A stretch of DNA of 39,687 nt, taken from NCBI GenBank assembly GCA_964645625.1, contig CAZYAI010000022.1:1-39687 (forward strand). The letters are read 5' to 3'. Both the position numbers and the translations under genes were made by a program. Below are positions 18,701 to 26,410 of the stretch, piece after piece. Source of the DNA: AB-137-C09 sp964645625 (lineage in GTDB: Bacteria > Pseudomonadota > Zetaproteobacteria > Mariprofundales > Mariprofundaceae). The notes under the pieces were generated by a model that did not search any database, was not told the DNA's origin, and worked only from the letters and a program-made list of their open reading frames with translations. Numbering within the stretch: the stretch's first letter is position 1; the number at the start of each line of letters is the position of its first letter.

Positions 18701-19495
18701 AGTATTACTGTGTTTCCTGCCTTGCGTGATGAAGGCGATCATGTACGCGTGCATGACTGTGATACCTTGGAGCAAGCTGAGGCAATGATGCGTCAAGGTT
18801 TAACGCGTTTATTTTCACTGCAACTGGCGCAACAAGTGCAGTGGTTGCAAAAAAAACTACCGCAACGGCAAGCCTTGCAATTACAAGCTGCAACATTGCA
18901 CGAAGCTACGCCCCTGCACGAGCAACTTGCCATTGCCGCGATACAACATTTGTTTCTTAGCGAGCCATTACCACGCAGCCAAGCGGCATTTGAGGAACGT
19001 CTAGAGGCTGGGCGTGGTCGTTTTGTTGCCATTGCAGAATCGTTGGCAAATGATGTGTTAAGTGCTTTGCAATGGCGTAACCGTTTGCTGCCGTTATTAA
19101 CGCAAGCCAAATCGAAAGAAAAACAGATCATTGCCGATCAGCTTCAGGCACAATTAGGGCAGTTGATGCAGACGGGGTTCATACTATCCACACCACTACT
19201 ATCGTTGCAGCGTTTCGCATGTTACCTAGAGGCAGCGCATTACCGTTTGGAACATGGACCGCGTCGTTTTGCGCGCGATCAACAGGACGAAGCTGCCTGT
19301 GCAGCACTCTGGCAGGACTACCAGCAACATCTTGTGCATTATCCGCCTGCGGCGACACAAGTGGCGGTTCAGAATTTTCGCTGGTCATTGGAGGAGTTGC
19401 GTGTATCGCTGTTTGCTGCGCACCTTAAAACCCGCGAGACGGTGTCAGTTAAACGGTTAAAAAAACAGTGGCAGGAGGCTGTGCATGTCTTGTGA
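15797..19495 (+). CDS. hrpA: ATP-dependent RNA helicase HrpA (DEAH box)
   Basis: The 1232-residue protein is close in length to Escherichia coli HrpA (about 1300). Walker A is GETGSGKT (residues 43-50), the DEAH box is IDEAHERS near residue 138, motif III is ITSATID, and motif VI includes QRAGRCGR. The helicase-associated/OB region and the long HrpA-specific C-terminal domain follow. HrpA is a cytosolic 3'-5' RNA helicase linked to rescue of stalled ribosomes and mRNA processing. The ATG at 15797 is preceded by GAGGGG. The 3' end overlaps the S4-domain gene by 11 bp, so the two are probably co-transcribed. Confidence 0.95.
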   Translation: MLRGNVLSRSSLNTAIPEPLPIAAVAGDIVAALRQHAVLIVAGETGSGKTTQLAKLCMQAGIDGRIAHTQPRRMAARSVATRIAEEMGCNLGQGVGYRVRFSDQSHRDDALCVMTDGLLLAEIQRDPLLRRYQALIIDEAHERSLNIDFLLGYLKKILPRRPDLHLIITSATIDTARFSRFFDDAPVIEVSGRGFPVEICYRPLKGDEDDRDRDLPQAILDTVDEAARHDPLGDILVFLPGEREIRDIHHSLQQHGLRDTEVVPLYARLSAAEQDRVFRPHSGRRIVLATNIAETSLTVPGICFVIDSGLARISRYSPRHRVQHLPIERIAQASANQRAGRCGRVAAGVCFRLYSEAEYEQRPPHTDPEIRRTHLASVILRMADMGLGSLQAFPLMQAPDARTIRDGHRLLEELQALDEHGAITPLGRQMAKIPLDPRFARMVLAAIEHQAVADVLIIVCGLSIPDPRLRPSEEQEKADACHKQWQDSASDFLTLRRLWQWFEEQQRHNTRSKMRRVCKQHYVSWLRMREWHDLHHQVKQALHGMKFSWQEESASYEAIHRSLLRGSLSLIGQQQEEGDYLGADGVRFAVMRGSGLHKKQPRCLMAGGLLELRKRYATTVARIESDWLLHEGAHLIRHHYGEPYWSKRRGQVLAQEQRSLFGLPLGKRAIRWAQHDRSAAHAVFVRDAVVAMAMQGRSPVLRRFLQDMQAWWQMIEQHIGKSRRLYRDDAEARALLWFNERLPQRICDQRGWEHWLKRHDGVLPLPTLSDIFNQPDELMEDYPDHLDVGQHRLSLRYRFEPQHAQDGVTLCVPHHVLPLLSVQQCQWLVPGLLLQAMIVLFKKLPAPQRRPLVPVPQFATACLEAMPWAEGDVYMAISRQVQRMTGMLIPPQQWLSTALPPHLIMHLEVLADDGKVLAQSDDLQDLQQRYTAQQQASSKQPPKATAHPMKQWQCGELPSSCQRQQRGRSITVFPALRDEGDHVRVHDCDTLEQAEAMMRQGLTRLFSLQLAQQVQWLQKKLPQRQALQLQAATLHEATPLHEQLAIAAIQHLFLSEPLPRSQAAFEERLEAGRGRFVAIAESLANDVLSALQWRNRLLPLLTQAKSKEKQIIADQLQAQLGQLMQTGFILSTPLLSLQRFACYLEAAHYRLEHGPRRFARDQQDEAACAALWQDYQQHLVHYPPAATQVAVQNFRWSLEELRVSLFAAHLKTRETVSVKRLKKQWQEAVHVL

Positions 19496-19868
19496 GTCCG
19501 TGCGTATTGACCGTTGGCTATGGGCGGCACGATTCTTTAAAACCCGTTCTTTGGCAAGTGCAGCGGTGCAGGGCGGACATGTGCAAGTCAATGGTGTGAC
19601 CTCTAAAGCTTCGCGGAAGATTCATTGTGGCGATGAGATTCACATACAGCGTGAAGCTTACACATGGCGCATCACCGTCACTGCTTTAGCCGAAAAGCGC
19701 GGCAGTGCGACACAGGCAGCGACGCTTTACCAAGAACACCCTGCCAGCATCGAACAACGCGAACGGCAACAAGCAGAGCACCGCGCTCAACACGCCAATC
19801 AACAGACGACCACACGCCCAGATAAAAAACAGCGGCGGCAAATTATTCGCTTCACCCAAAAGCGGTGA
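19485..19868 (+). CDS. hslR: S4-domain RNA-binding protein (HslR-like)
   Basis: The 127-residue protein has the S4 motif VRIDRWLWAARFFKTRSLAS at residues 6-25, GGHVQVNG and a CGDEIHI turn. A basic, glutamine-rich tail (about 85-127) follows. The family (HslR/Hsp15) binds 50S subunits carrying stranded nascent chains. An AGGAGG lies 6 bp before the ATG inside hrpA. Pairing with HrpA, also implicated in ribosome rescue, is functionally coherent. No heat-shock promoter was seen. Confidence 0.88.
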   Translation: MSCESVRIDRWLWAARFFKTRSLASAAVQGGHVQVNGVTSKASRKIHCGDEIHIQREAYTWRITVTALAEKRGSATQAATLYQEHPASIEQRERQQAEHRAQHANQQTTTRPDKKQRRQIIRFTQKR

Positions 19869-19911
19869 GTTTTTTTACGAGCTGATGTTACGTAAGGTAT
19901 AGGAGCTTTTT

Positions 19912-20172
19912 TCATACCGCACGTGGTGCAGTTTTAGCCAATAGTTGCATGACATCGTCTTTTTCGATGCAGTGTTTGAGTTGAACCTCCCCGTTCATGA
20001 GTAGAACGGGGACATCCATACCATAACGTGCTGCCCATAAGGGGGTAGCATCGACATCACACAGTTGCAGTTCAAACGCACCTGTGGCTGCGATCGGCTT
20101 TAATACCGCTTCGGCATCTTCACACAGGCAACAGGCTTGGCGCGTCATTAGTTGCAATTGCGGCACTGTCAT
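19912..20172 (-). CDS. Glutaredoxin-like thiol protein (DUF836 type)
   Basis: The 86-residue thioredoxin-fold protein begins LQLMTRQACCLCEDAE. Cys14 and Cys17 form the CxxC pair, and DVPVLLMNGEVQL supplies the cis-Pro loop. Length and the CCLCEDA motif fit the DUF836/glutaredoxin-like family. Its start overlaps the stop of the protease gene by one base (TAATG), so they form one operon. The adjacency suggests, but does not prove, a link between thiol redox and envelope quality control. It converges on the S4-domain gene. Confidence 0.8.
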   Translation of the reverse strand: MTVPQLQLMTRQACCLCEDAEAVLKPIAATGAFELQLCDVDATPLWAARYGMDVPVLLMNGEVQLKHCIEKDDVMQLLAKTAPRAV

Positions 20173-21587
20173 TATTCTTTGGCTTGTACGGGGCGTAAAA
20201 TGCGAAATGCTTGATTGCCGTGGCGATCCATCATGATGCGCAGCATTTCACCTTCTTCTAAGTTACGCAGAATCTTCCTGAAACCAGAGACATTGCGCAC
20301 CTTTATGCCATTTACTTTGTACAATATATCACCAGCTTGAATGTCATTTGCTTGGGCGGGGGAGCCGCGCAACACACGTTTCACCAGTAAGCCACCATCC
20401 ACACGTGCGCCAAGTTCACGTAAACTGGCAGCATCGGCGACTTCCAGAACCAAGCCTAGCATGGTTACTTCTTTTTGTTGGTGTGGGTTGTTCCTTGAAT
20501 GCCCCGTGCTGTCGTCACCAAGCATTTCTTCTACCACAACGGGAATACGCAACTGTTTTGAGCCACGGATGACATTGAGTACTACGCGATCACCAGGATG
20601 ATGACGAGCGATGCGAATGGGTAAATCATGGGCGTTGTTAATGGTTTCACCATCAACCGCTACAATAACATCGCCTGCCTGCACACCTGCTTTATCAGCA
20701 GCAGAGCCAGCTTCCACTTGAGGTACTAATGCACCATGACGGTTTTTTAGTCCCAAAGCTTCTTGTGTTTGTTTGTCCACATCGCGAATGACCACACCGA
20801 TGCGTCCTCTTTGCACATGACCGCTTTCGCGCAGTTGATCGAATGCGGATTTGGCAAGGTTGATGGGGATGGCAAAACCAATACCATTATTGCCGCCACT
20901 ACGTGAATAAATCGCTGTGTTGATGCCAATCACTTCGCCACGACGATTAAACAAAGGACCACCAGAGTTACCTGGGTTGATCGCTGCATCGGTTTGAATG
21001 AAGTCATCGTAAGGACCTGAGCCGATGACGCGTCCACGAGCTGAAACAATGCCAGCGGTAACGGTTTGCTCTAAGCCAAAGGGGTTACCAATTGCAACAA
21101 CCCAATCGCCAACGCGTAATTTATCTGAGTTGCCCAAGGTGACAGCTTTAAGTTTAGCCCCTTTAATTTTTAATAGTGCAATATCCAGTTTGGCATCTGC
21201 GCCAATTAACTTTGCAGGGTGCTCTTCGCCATTGGATGTTTTGACGATGATTTCATCCGCGCCTTCAACGACATGGTTGTTGGTGACGACAAAGCCTTCT
21301 GTCGAAATAATAAAGCCTGTACCAAGTGCATGGGTTTCTTTTTGTGGCATTTGACCAAAAAAGTCTTGGAAGAATTGATCGAAGGGCGAGCCATGCCCTA
21401 AGTTAGGAATGTTAGGCATGCGCTGTGCAACTTTTTTGGTGGTACTGATATTGACCACTGAAGGACGCTGATTAGCCGCAAGATCAGCGAAGCTTTCTGG
21501 CATGGCATGGGCTTGTATAGCTGCGCTACACAGTAAGCCAAACGTGACAAGTGCGGTTGAGATAAACGCTGTGGTTCGGTGTTTCAA
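20172..21587 (-). CDS. degP: Periplasmic serine protease, DegP/DegQ (Do) family
   Basis: The 471-residue protein has a signal peptide ending near IQAHAM. The trypsin-like domain contains the triad in VVTNNHVV (His), DIALLKI (Asp) and NPGNSGGPLF (Ser). Two PDZ domains follow (about residues 270-355 and 375-465). This is the full Do-family architecture: a periplasmic chaperone-protease for misfolded envelope proteins. An AAGGAG precedes the ATG with good spacing. No sigma-E promoter was recognised. A 12-bp palindrome (21656-21667) lies about 70 bp upstream. MucD and DegQ are alternative names within the same family. Confidence 0.93.
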   Translation of the reverse strand: MKHRTTAFISTALVTFGLLCSAAIQAHAMPESFADLAANQRPSVVNISTTKKVAQRMPNIPNLGHGSPFDQFFQDFFGQMPQKETHALGTGFIISTEGFVVTNNHVVEGADEIIVKTSNGEEHPAKLIGADAKLDIALLKIKGAKLKAVTLGNSDKLRVGDWVVAIGNPFGLEQTVTAGIVSARGRVIGSGPYDDFIQTDAAINPGNSGGPLFNRRGEVIGINTAIYSRSGGNNGIGFAIPINLAKSAFDQLRESGHVQRGRIGVVIRDVDKQTQEALGLKNRHGALVPQVEAGSAADKAGVQAGDVIVAVDGETINNAHDLPIRIARHHPGDRVVLNVIRGSKQLRIPVVVEEMLGDDSTGHSRNNPHQQKEVTMLGLVLEVADAASLRELGARVDGGLLVKRVLRGSPAQANDIQAGDILYKVNGIKVRNVSGFRKILRNLEEGEMLRIMMDRHGNQAFRILRPVQAKE

Positions 21588-21655
21588 TGGATACTCCTTG
21601 AGCCGTAGTTTCCTCGTTTATAGCGAGTGCAAATACATGGCACGGGCGAAGATTT

Positions 21656-21667
21656 ATGCTTAAGCAT
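21656..21667. promoter_or_regulatory. Perfect 12-bp palindrome upstream of degP
   Basis: ATGCTTAAGCAT is self-complementary and lies 69 bp before the protease start. It could bind a dimeric regulator; chance occurrence is not excluded. Confidence 0.25.
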
Positions 21668-21690
21668 GAAAAAAGAATGAATCGTGACGA

Positions 21691-21728
21691 TGCCACGCAT
21701 ATTCATATTGCTTTTGCCCTGTCTTAAA
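21691..21728 (+). repeat. 38-bp imperfect direct repeat, left copy
   Basis: It shares 32 of 38 positions with 23318-23355 (core CACGCATAT, then ATATTGCTTTTG, then GTCTT), in the same orientation. The two copies bracket the yefM-yoeB/DUF2269 segment. Confidence 0.7.
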
Positions 21729-21747
21729 CGGAAAGCTATTTGTTAAA

Positions 21748-22014
21748 TCATTTTTCATAGTGATAGCGACATGAAATTATTGTAAGTTTATTGTCATCGA
21801 TCACGTATACTAGGCGATTACTTTCATCAATACGACGAGACCAAAAACCAGATAAGTTTTCCTTCAGTAGCTCAGGCTTGCCGATGCCTTCAAATGGAGT
21901 TCTCTGAGTATTTAAAATCAATTTATTAATACGTTTTAGTGTTCTTTTATCCTGACCTTGCCAGTATATGTAATCTCTCCAAGCTTCTTTTGTCCATGCT
22001 AATATTTCAGTCAT
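21748..22014 (-). CDS. yoeB: YoeB-family toxin (ribosome-dependent mRNA interferase)
   Basis: The protein is 88 residues, starting at the ATG that overlaps the antitoxin stop. RTPFEGIGKPE, NLSGFWSRRI, NRLVYVI and the C-terminal SCRYHYEK are the YoeB signature. They include the Glu/Arg/His-Tyr residues used for catalysis at the ribosome. The length equals the family norm and no key segment is missing, so it is probably functional. The toxin is neutralised by the upstream YefM product. Confidence 0.93.
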   Translation of the reverse strand: MTEILAWTKEAWRDYIYWQGQDKRTLKRINKLILNTQRTPFEGIGKPELLKENLSGFWSRRIDESNRLVYVIDDNKLTIISCRYHYEK

Positions 22015-22261
22015 CAACTAGCCCATGATGTTCGGTTTTTCCTGAGCGATATTGCTCGATGGACTTTGCTAGATGAGCTGCATTGGCTGGACTTCTCAAC
22101 AGGTGTACCGTTTCCATTAGAGCATTGAAGTGAGCGAGAGACATGACAACCGCATCTTCAGCATCTCTGCGTGAGATGATAGTGCAATCAGAATCATCAA
22201 CCACTTGATCTAATACGCTTTTTAGTCTATTTCTGGCATCTGAAAAGTTAACAACTCTCAT
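22007..22261 (-). CDS. yefM: YefM-family antitoxin (Phd/YefM fold)
   Basis: The 84-residue protein begins MRVVNFSDARNRLKSVLDQV. ISRRDAEDAVVMSLAHFNAL, the conserved Phd/YefM DNA-binding fold, follows. The C-terminal half (about residues 55-84) is the expected disordered toxin-wrapping tail. The ATG at 22261 is preceded by GGAGG with correct spacing, which rules out the longer in-frame start at 22276. It overlaps the toxin gene by 8 bp. Autorepression with YoeB is expected, and a TGTACA operator core sits just upstream. Confidence 0.92.
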   Translation of the reverse strand: MRVVNFSDARNRLKSVLDQVVDDSDCTIISRRDAEDAVVMSLAHFNALMETVHLLRSPANAAHLAKSIEQYRSGKTEHHGLVDD

Positions 22262-22277
22262 AGAACCCTCCTGCATT

Positions 22278-22283
22278 TGTACA
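22278..22283. promoter_or_regulatory. Candidate YefM operator core (TGTACA)
   Basis: TGTACA is the core reported for YefM-YoeB operator palindromes in Escherichia coli. It lies 17 bp upstream of the antitoxin start, next to TATAAAGG, so bound protein would overlap the promoter. A second dyad (CTACAC...GTGTAG) follows within 50 bp. Confidence 0.55.
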
Positions 22284-22351
22284 GTATAAAGGACAAGTCT
22301 ACACCTGTCTGGTTAGTTGTGCAAGTGTAGGATGTGTTTTTAAATTTAATT

Positions 22352-23018
22352 CCGAAGATGAGGAACAAGAGCGCAGTGAGCGTCTCTCTCGATGCTTTGC
22401 TTAGGGTTTATCATGATGGCTTAAATACCATCCAGTAAATGTTTATCATTGGAATGATGGTTGCTAGTGAACCAAATACATTCCAAGCTTTACATAATTT
22501 CCAATACTCGTCGGGAATTTTCGTGTTTTCTGAAAACCCCCTTGCCATTTTCGCCTGCTTTATTTGCACTGGAATCAAAATTGTTATCCATATCACGCCA
22601 GAAATCATGAAAAGCCCATAACCCCAAGCAAGCCATTTTATTGAAAAATAATCCATATCGTGAATGATTGCATTTCCCATCCCTGCGCCTAAAACAAGTA
22701 GGACACCCCCTAATGTAAAAACATAATCAGTTAAGGTTACTTGCCTTTGAGCAAAGGCTATAATGACTGGGTTATTTGTTTTATCAGCCATAAATTTCCA
22801 CCAGCCAGTAATGATGATGTTTCCAATAAAAAGAATAACACCAAGAATATGTAAGCTTTTCAGCAGTAGATAAATATCCATATCAACTTTTCCTCACTAC
22901 TGGATTTAAACCCTAATGCCGAAGCCCCTGTGTCAGCATACGTCGCTGTCTCGATCTTCATTGTTGACCCTGCATTTGATAAACTGGTGAGTATGAGGTT
23001 GGAAGCTCCTCATCTTCG
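22352..23018. repeat. 13-bp inverted repeats flanking the DUF2269 gene
   Basis: CCGAAGATGAGGA (22352-22364) and its exact complement (23006-23018) enclose the membrane-protein gene in opposite orientation. Weaker similarity continues beyond the arms. They may be edges of a small mobile cassette or two copies of a dispersed motif. Confidence 0.45.
22411..22881 (-). CDS. DUF2269-family integral membrane protein
   Basis: The 156-residue protein has four predicted membrane helices: SLHILGVILFIGNIIITGWW, YVFTLGGVLLVLGAGMG, WGYGLFMISGVIWITILI and a last helix at about 134-154. The conserved KxxHILG start, with a His in helix 1, and the WKLCKAWN loop fit DUF2269 (COG5528). A GAGGAA ribosome-binding site precedes the ATG. 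Function is unknown. It lies within the direct-repeat-bounded segment behind the toxin-antitoxin pair. Confidence 0.75.
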   Translation of the reverse strand: MDIYLLLKSLHILGVILFIGNIIITGWWKFMADKTNNPVIIAFAQRQVTLTDYVFTLGGVLLVLGAGMGNAIIHDMDYFSIKWLAWGYGLFMISGVIWITILIPVQIKQAKMARGFSENTKIPDEYWKLCKAWNVFGSLATIIPMINIYWMVFKPS

Positions 23019-23050
23019 GCATTGCCCCCGAGGAACGAGGGAGGGAGTAA

Positions 23051-23305
23051 CTAATTATTGTACGGAATGAAAGCCTCATAGCACTCTGCAATAGAGTGAA
23101 TAAGAACTACTTTTGCTTTTCTTGTCAAAGCATTTTGATTTATTGATATACGGAAGCATGGTTTTTGCATGAAGTAGTTGTCTGATGGTATCGGCTTCCC
23201 TTTTAAGACGGGACGCATGTGCACTATAAGACCATCATGTAGGTTAGGTTGAGGTACGAAACCCAACTTTAAAACTATGCTGCTTTGTTGGGTTTCGTAC
23301 CTCAA
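23051..23305 (-). CDS. Doubtful small ORF, unknown
   Basis: The 84-codon ORF has no recognised domain. Its first 25 or so codons lie in the perfect palindrome at 23239-23315, so the N-terminus is unlikely to be coding. A shorter form could begin at an internal Met (MRPVLKGKPIPS). The lysine-rich C-terminal half (KAKVVLIHSIAECYEAF) has some protein-like character. No ribosome-binding site was identified. It may be a remnant. Confidence 0.2.
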   Translation of the reverse strand: MRYETQQSSIVLKLGFVPQPNLHDGLIVHMRPVLKGKPIPSDNYFMQKPCFRISINQNALTRKAKVVLIHSIAECYEAFIPYNN

Positions 23306-23315
23306 CCTAACCTAC
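23239..23315. repeat. Perfect 77-bp palindromic element (29-bp arms)
   Basis: Arms 23239-23267 and 23287-23315 (GTAGGTTAGGTTGAGG... and its exact complement) enclose a 19-nt loop. Similar GTAGGTTGGGTTGAGG-type palindromes are, as I recall, dispersed in several bacterial genomes. No T tract follows, so it is more likely a mobile or structural repeat than a terminator. Confidence 0.85.
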
Positions 23316-23317
23316 GG

Positions 23318-23355
23318 TGTCACGCATATCTATATTGCTTTTGTCCCGTCTTCAA
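23318..23355 (+). repeat. 38-bp imperfect direct repeat, right copy
   Basis: This is the partner of 21691-21728 with six mismatches. It starts two bases after the perfect palindrome ends. Confidence 0.7.
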
Positions 23356-23402
23356 AGGGGGCTTGAATTAGGATCGCTACAGCGTGCCCGCTTTTACATG
23401 AA

Positions 23403-23463
23403 CATGGCTTTTTGCCGCGCTGTGCAATGACGTATCGTTGTCACAGTGCGTCAAAAAGCCATG
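23403..23463. repeat. REP-like palindromic repeat, copy C (downstream of htpG)
   Basis: Arms of 22 nt (23403-23424 and 23442-23463, two mismatches) with CATGGCTTTTTG at the outer end form a strong hairpin just past the htpG stop. The left arm resembles the 27411-27492 copy. It may stabilise or end the htpG transcript, although no T run follows. Confidence 0.7.
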
Positions 23464-23471
23464 TCGATCAA

Positions 23472-25391
23472 TTAACCTGCGAGCAGGCTGTTCATGCGGC
23501 GTACAAATCCAGCAGGATCCTTCGGTAATGCGCCTTCGGCTAAGACCGCTTGATCGAACAAGATTTCTGCCCATGTTGCTACGGTGTTGTCATCATCAAG
23601 TTCAGCAATGCGTTTAACCAATGCATGTTCTGGGTTGATTTCCAACACGGGTTTTAACTCAGGCATATCCTGCCCTGCGTTCTTAAGGATACGCTCCATA
23701 TTGGTGCTCATGTCCATGTCGTCGGAGATCAAGCAGGCAGGAGATTCGGTCAAACGGTGGGTGATGCGAACCTGTTTAACCTTGGACTCCAATGCAGCGG
23801 CGAGTTTTTCGGCAATCGGCTCAGCAGCTTTATCTTGCTCAGCTTGCGCTGCTTCTTCTGCTTCGTCTTTGTCGCCGATGTTGGAAAGATCCAACTCGCC
23901 TTTGGCGATAGATTGTAATGACTTACCATCAAATTCGTTTAGGTGAGAAACCAACCACTCATCAATGCGATCATGCAACATCAAAACTTCCACGCCTTTT
24001 TTGCGGAAGATTTCCAGATGTGGGCTATGTTTGGCAGCAGCCAATGATTCGGCAGTGATGTAATAGATTTTATCCTGACCTTCAGGCATACGACTGATGT
24101 AGTCGGCTAATGATACAGTTTGCTCATCGGTCGCGGCCTCGCCACCAGCAGAGGCAAAGCGCAGCAAGCCTGCAATGCGTTCTTTATTGCTGAAGTCTTC
24201 GATTACGCCCTCTTTCAGGCAGTTGCCAAATTGCGTCCAGAATTCGTTGTACGCATCGCCCTCTTTCTTCGCTAGGTCTTCAAACATTGCCAAGATGCGT
24301 TTGGTCGCGCCTTTTTTCATCGCATCCATTGCTGGGCTATGTTGAAGGATTTCACGTGATACATTCAATGGCAGATCATTGGTGTCCATCACACCACGCA
24401 TGAAACGCAGGTATTTGGGCAACAAATCATCGGTTGCTTCCATGATGAATACACGACGAACATAAAGTTTTACGCCATGTTTGCTTTCTGCCTGCCACAA
24501 ATCAAATGGCGCACGCTTAGGCAAATACAGCAGCAAGGTGTATTCGTATTTACCTTCTAAACGCTGGTGAATCCACTCCATCGGTCCTTCAAAATCATGG
24601 GCGACGTGTTTGTAGAAATTGATGTATTCTTCATCGTTGAGTTCAGATTTAGGGCGTGTCCACAAAGCAGAGGCTTGGTTGACTGTTTCAATCGTCTCAA
24701 CGGTTGCAGGTTCTTCGCCATCTTCACCTGTTTCTGCTGGGGTGGATGTGGTCATGCGAATAGGGAACGGGATGTGGTCGGCGTATTTGTTGATGATGCC
24801 GCGTAAACGGTAGTTTTCTAAAAACTCTTCAGCATCTTCACGTAGGTGCAAGGTGATTTCAGTACCGCGAGCAGCGCGCTCAACGGTTTCTAATGTGTAA
24901 TTACCATCACCCGCAGATTCCCAGCGGACACCATGCTCTGCGCCAAGACCTGCACGGCGTGTTTCTAAAGTAACACGATCGGCAACCAAAAATGAGGAGT
25001 AGAAGCCGACACCGAATTGACCAATGAGGTGGGCATCATTTTTGTTGTCGCCTGTTAATTGATCGAAGAACTGGCGTGTACCTGAGCTGGCAATCGTACC
25101 AATGTTTGCTACGACTTCGTCATGATTCATGCCGATACCATTGTCTCGAATAACAATGGTGCGTGCTTCTTCGTTGACTTCTAGGTAAACATGAAGATCA
25201 GAATCGCCTTCAAACAAGGCATCGTCGGTGGTGGCTTCAAAACGCAGTTTGTCGGCAGCATCTGAGGCATTGGAAATCAGTTCCCGTAGGAAAATTTCTT
25301 TGTTGGAGTAAAGTGAGTGGATCATTAGATCCAATAACTGGGTTACCTCCGTTTCAAACTGACGTGTTTCTTTATGGCTTGTGTCGCTCAT
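23472..25391 (-). CDS. htpG: Molecular chaperone HtpG (Hsp90)
   Basis: The 639-residue protein has the normal length. The GHKL ATPase domain includes ELISNASDAADKLRF, DNGIGM and GQFGVGFYSSF. The middle domain has the catalytic-loop region around NVSREILQ. The C-terminal dimerisation domain starts near residue 510. It is a cytosolic ATP-dependent chaperone. AAGGAG precedes the ATG. It lies 30 bp downstream of htpX on the same strand, so both probably share the sigma-32-type promoter at 26411-26439. Confidence 0.97.
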   Translation of the reverse strand: MSDTSHKETRQFETEVTQLLDLMIHSLYSNKEIFLRELISNASDAADKLRFEATTDDALFEGDSDLHVYLEVNEEARTIVIRDNGIGMNHDEVVANIGTIASSGTRQFFDQLTGDNKNDAHLIGQFGVGFYSSFLVADRVTLETRRAGLGAEHGVRWESAGDGNYTLETVERAARGTEITLHLREDAEEFLENYRLRGIINKYADHIPFPIRMTTSTPAETGEDGEEPATVETIETVNQASALWTRPKSELNDEEYINFYKHVAHDFEGPMEWIHQRLEGKYEYTLLLYLPKRAPFDLWQAESKHGVKLYVRRVFIMEATDDLLPKYLRFMRGVMDTNDLPLNVSREILQHSPAMDAMKKGATKRILAMFEDLAKKEGDAYNEFWTQFGNCLKEGVIEDFSNKERIAGLLRFASAGGEAATDEQTVSLADYISRMPEGQDKIYYITAESLAAAKHSPHLEIFRKKGVEVLMLHDRIDEWLVSHLNEFDGKSLQSIAKGELDLSNIGDKDEAEEAAQAEQDKAAEPIAEKLAAALESKVKQVRITHRLTESPACLISDDMDMSTNMERILKNAGQDMPELKPVLEINPEHALVKRIAELDDDNTVATWAEILFDQAVLAEGALPKDPAGFVRRMNSLLAG

Positions 25392-25421
25392 GCGTGCTCC
25401 TTAGTAAATATAGGTGGAATC

Positions 25422-26354
25422 TTATTTGCGTTGCTTTAAAGCATTGACGCGATCTTCGATGGCGGGGTGGGTTGCGAATAAACCAGCGATGGTTCCGTGT
25501 GCGCCATAGATTTTCATGGTTGCTAAGGCATCTTTTTCATCCACTTCTTGTTGTGGCAGAGCTTGTTGCGATAAATATTCGATTTTACGCAAGGCTTTAA
25601 TCATGGGTTCTGCACCGAGTGCATCAGCAGCATAGGCATCAGCGCGGAATTCACGCTTGCGAGAGAACCAGCATACCACAATAGAAGCAAGTATAGAAAA
25701 GAGAATTTGCAAAATAATATCAACAACAAAATAGACGATCATATTCATGCCGCCCTCTTCACCCTCTTCATTATCACCAGAGGCGACAGATGCCACTAAG
25801 CGGGCAATCATGGATGCAAGGAAGTATACAAAGGTATTCATCAGCCCTTGCAACAGCGTCGTTGCCAACATGTCACCATTGGCAATGTGACCAACCTCGT
25901 GCGCTAATACGGCTTTGAGTTCATCATCGGCTAAATTCATCGCCAAGCCTGAAGATACAGCTACCATCGCATTGTTGCGTGTAGGACCAGTAGCAAAGGC
26001 GTTAGGAACATCATCCCAGTAAACCCAAACTTCGGGCATTTTGATGCCTTCACGTTCAGCAAGTTCTTGTACCGTGTTATAAACCAAGGCCTCTTTTGCT
26101 GTTTGAGGCTCTGTTACCTGTTGCATATTCATGCTGCGTTTGACCATGAACTTGGACATGAATAGCGAGATAAATGCGCCACCAAAACCAAACACCATTG
26201 CCCAAGCAAACTGGCTGCTCGCCACGCTGCCGCGCAAATCAATGCCAATCATGGGTAATACAAAGTAAATTAAGATGTTACCCGTGATTGCTAGGGTAAG
26301 AAAGATGAGTAGATTGGTAATAATCAATAAGGCGATGCCTTTGAAAGAACGCAT
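25422..26354 (-). CDS. htpX: Membrane zinc metalloprotease HtpX
   Basis: The protein is about 310 residues. Membrane helices lie near residues 5-27 and 35-60, and two more follow the catalytic motif LAHEVGHIANGD (HExxH). A downstream Glu is expected in the RADAYAADALG region. It degrades misfolded inner-membrane proteins. I chose the ATG at 26354 (MRSFKGIALL) because CGGAGG precedes it; the longer in-frame start at 26438 would overlap the promoter. The pairing with htpG and the heat-shock promoter make a coherent stress operon. Confidence 0.94.
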   Translation of the reverse strand: MRSFKGIALLIITNLLIFLTLAITGNILIYFVLPMIGIDLRGSVASSQFAWAMVFGFGGAFISLFMSKFMVKRSMNMQQVTEPQTAKEALVYNTVQELAEREGIKMPEVWVYWDDVPNAFATGPTRNNAMVAVSSGLAMNLADDELKAVLAHEVGHIANGDMLATTLLQGLMNTFVYFLASMIARLVASVASGDNEEGEEGGMNMIVYFVVDIILQILFSILASIVVCWFSRKREFRADAYAADALGAEPMIKALRKIEYLSQQALPQQEVDEKDALATMKIYGAHGTIAGLFATHPAIEDRVNALKQRK

Positions 26355-26410
26355 AAAAAAACCTCCGCGTAAAATAGAATCAGGCAAAGCCATCATCATA
26401 GCTGATCGCC

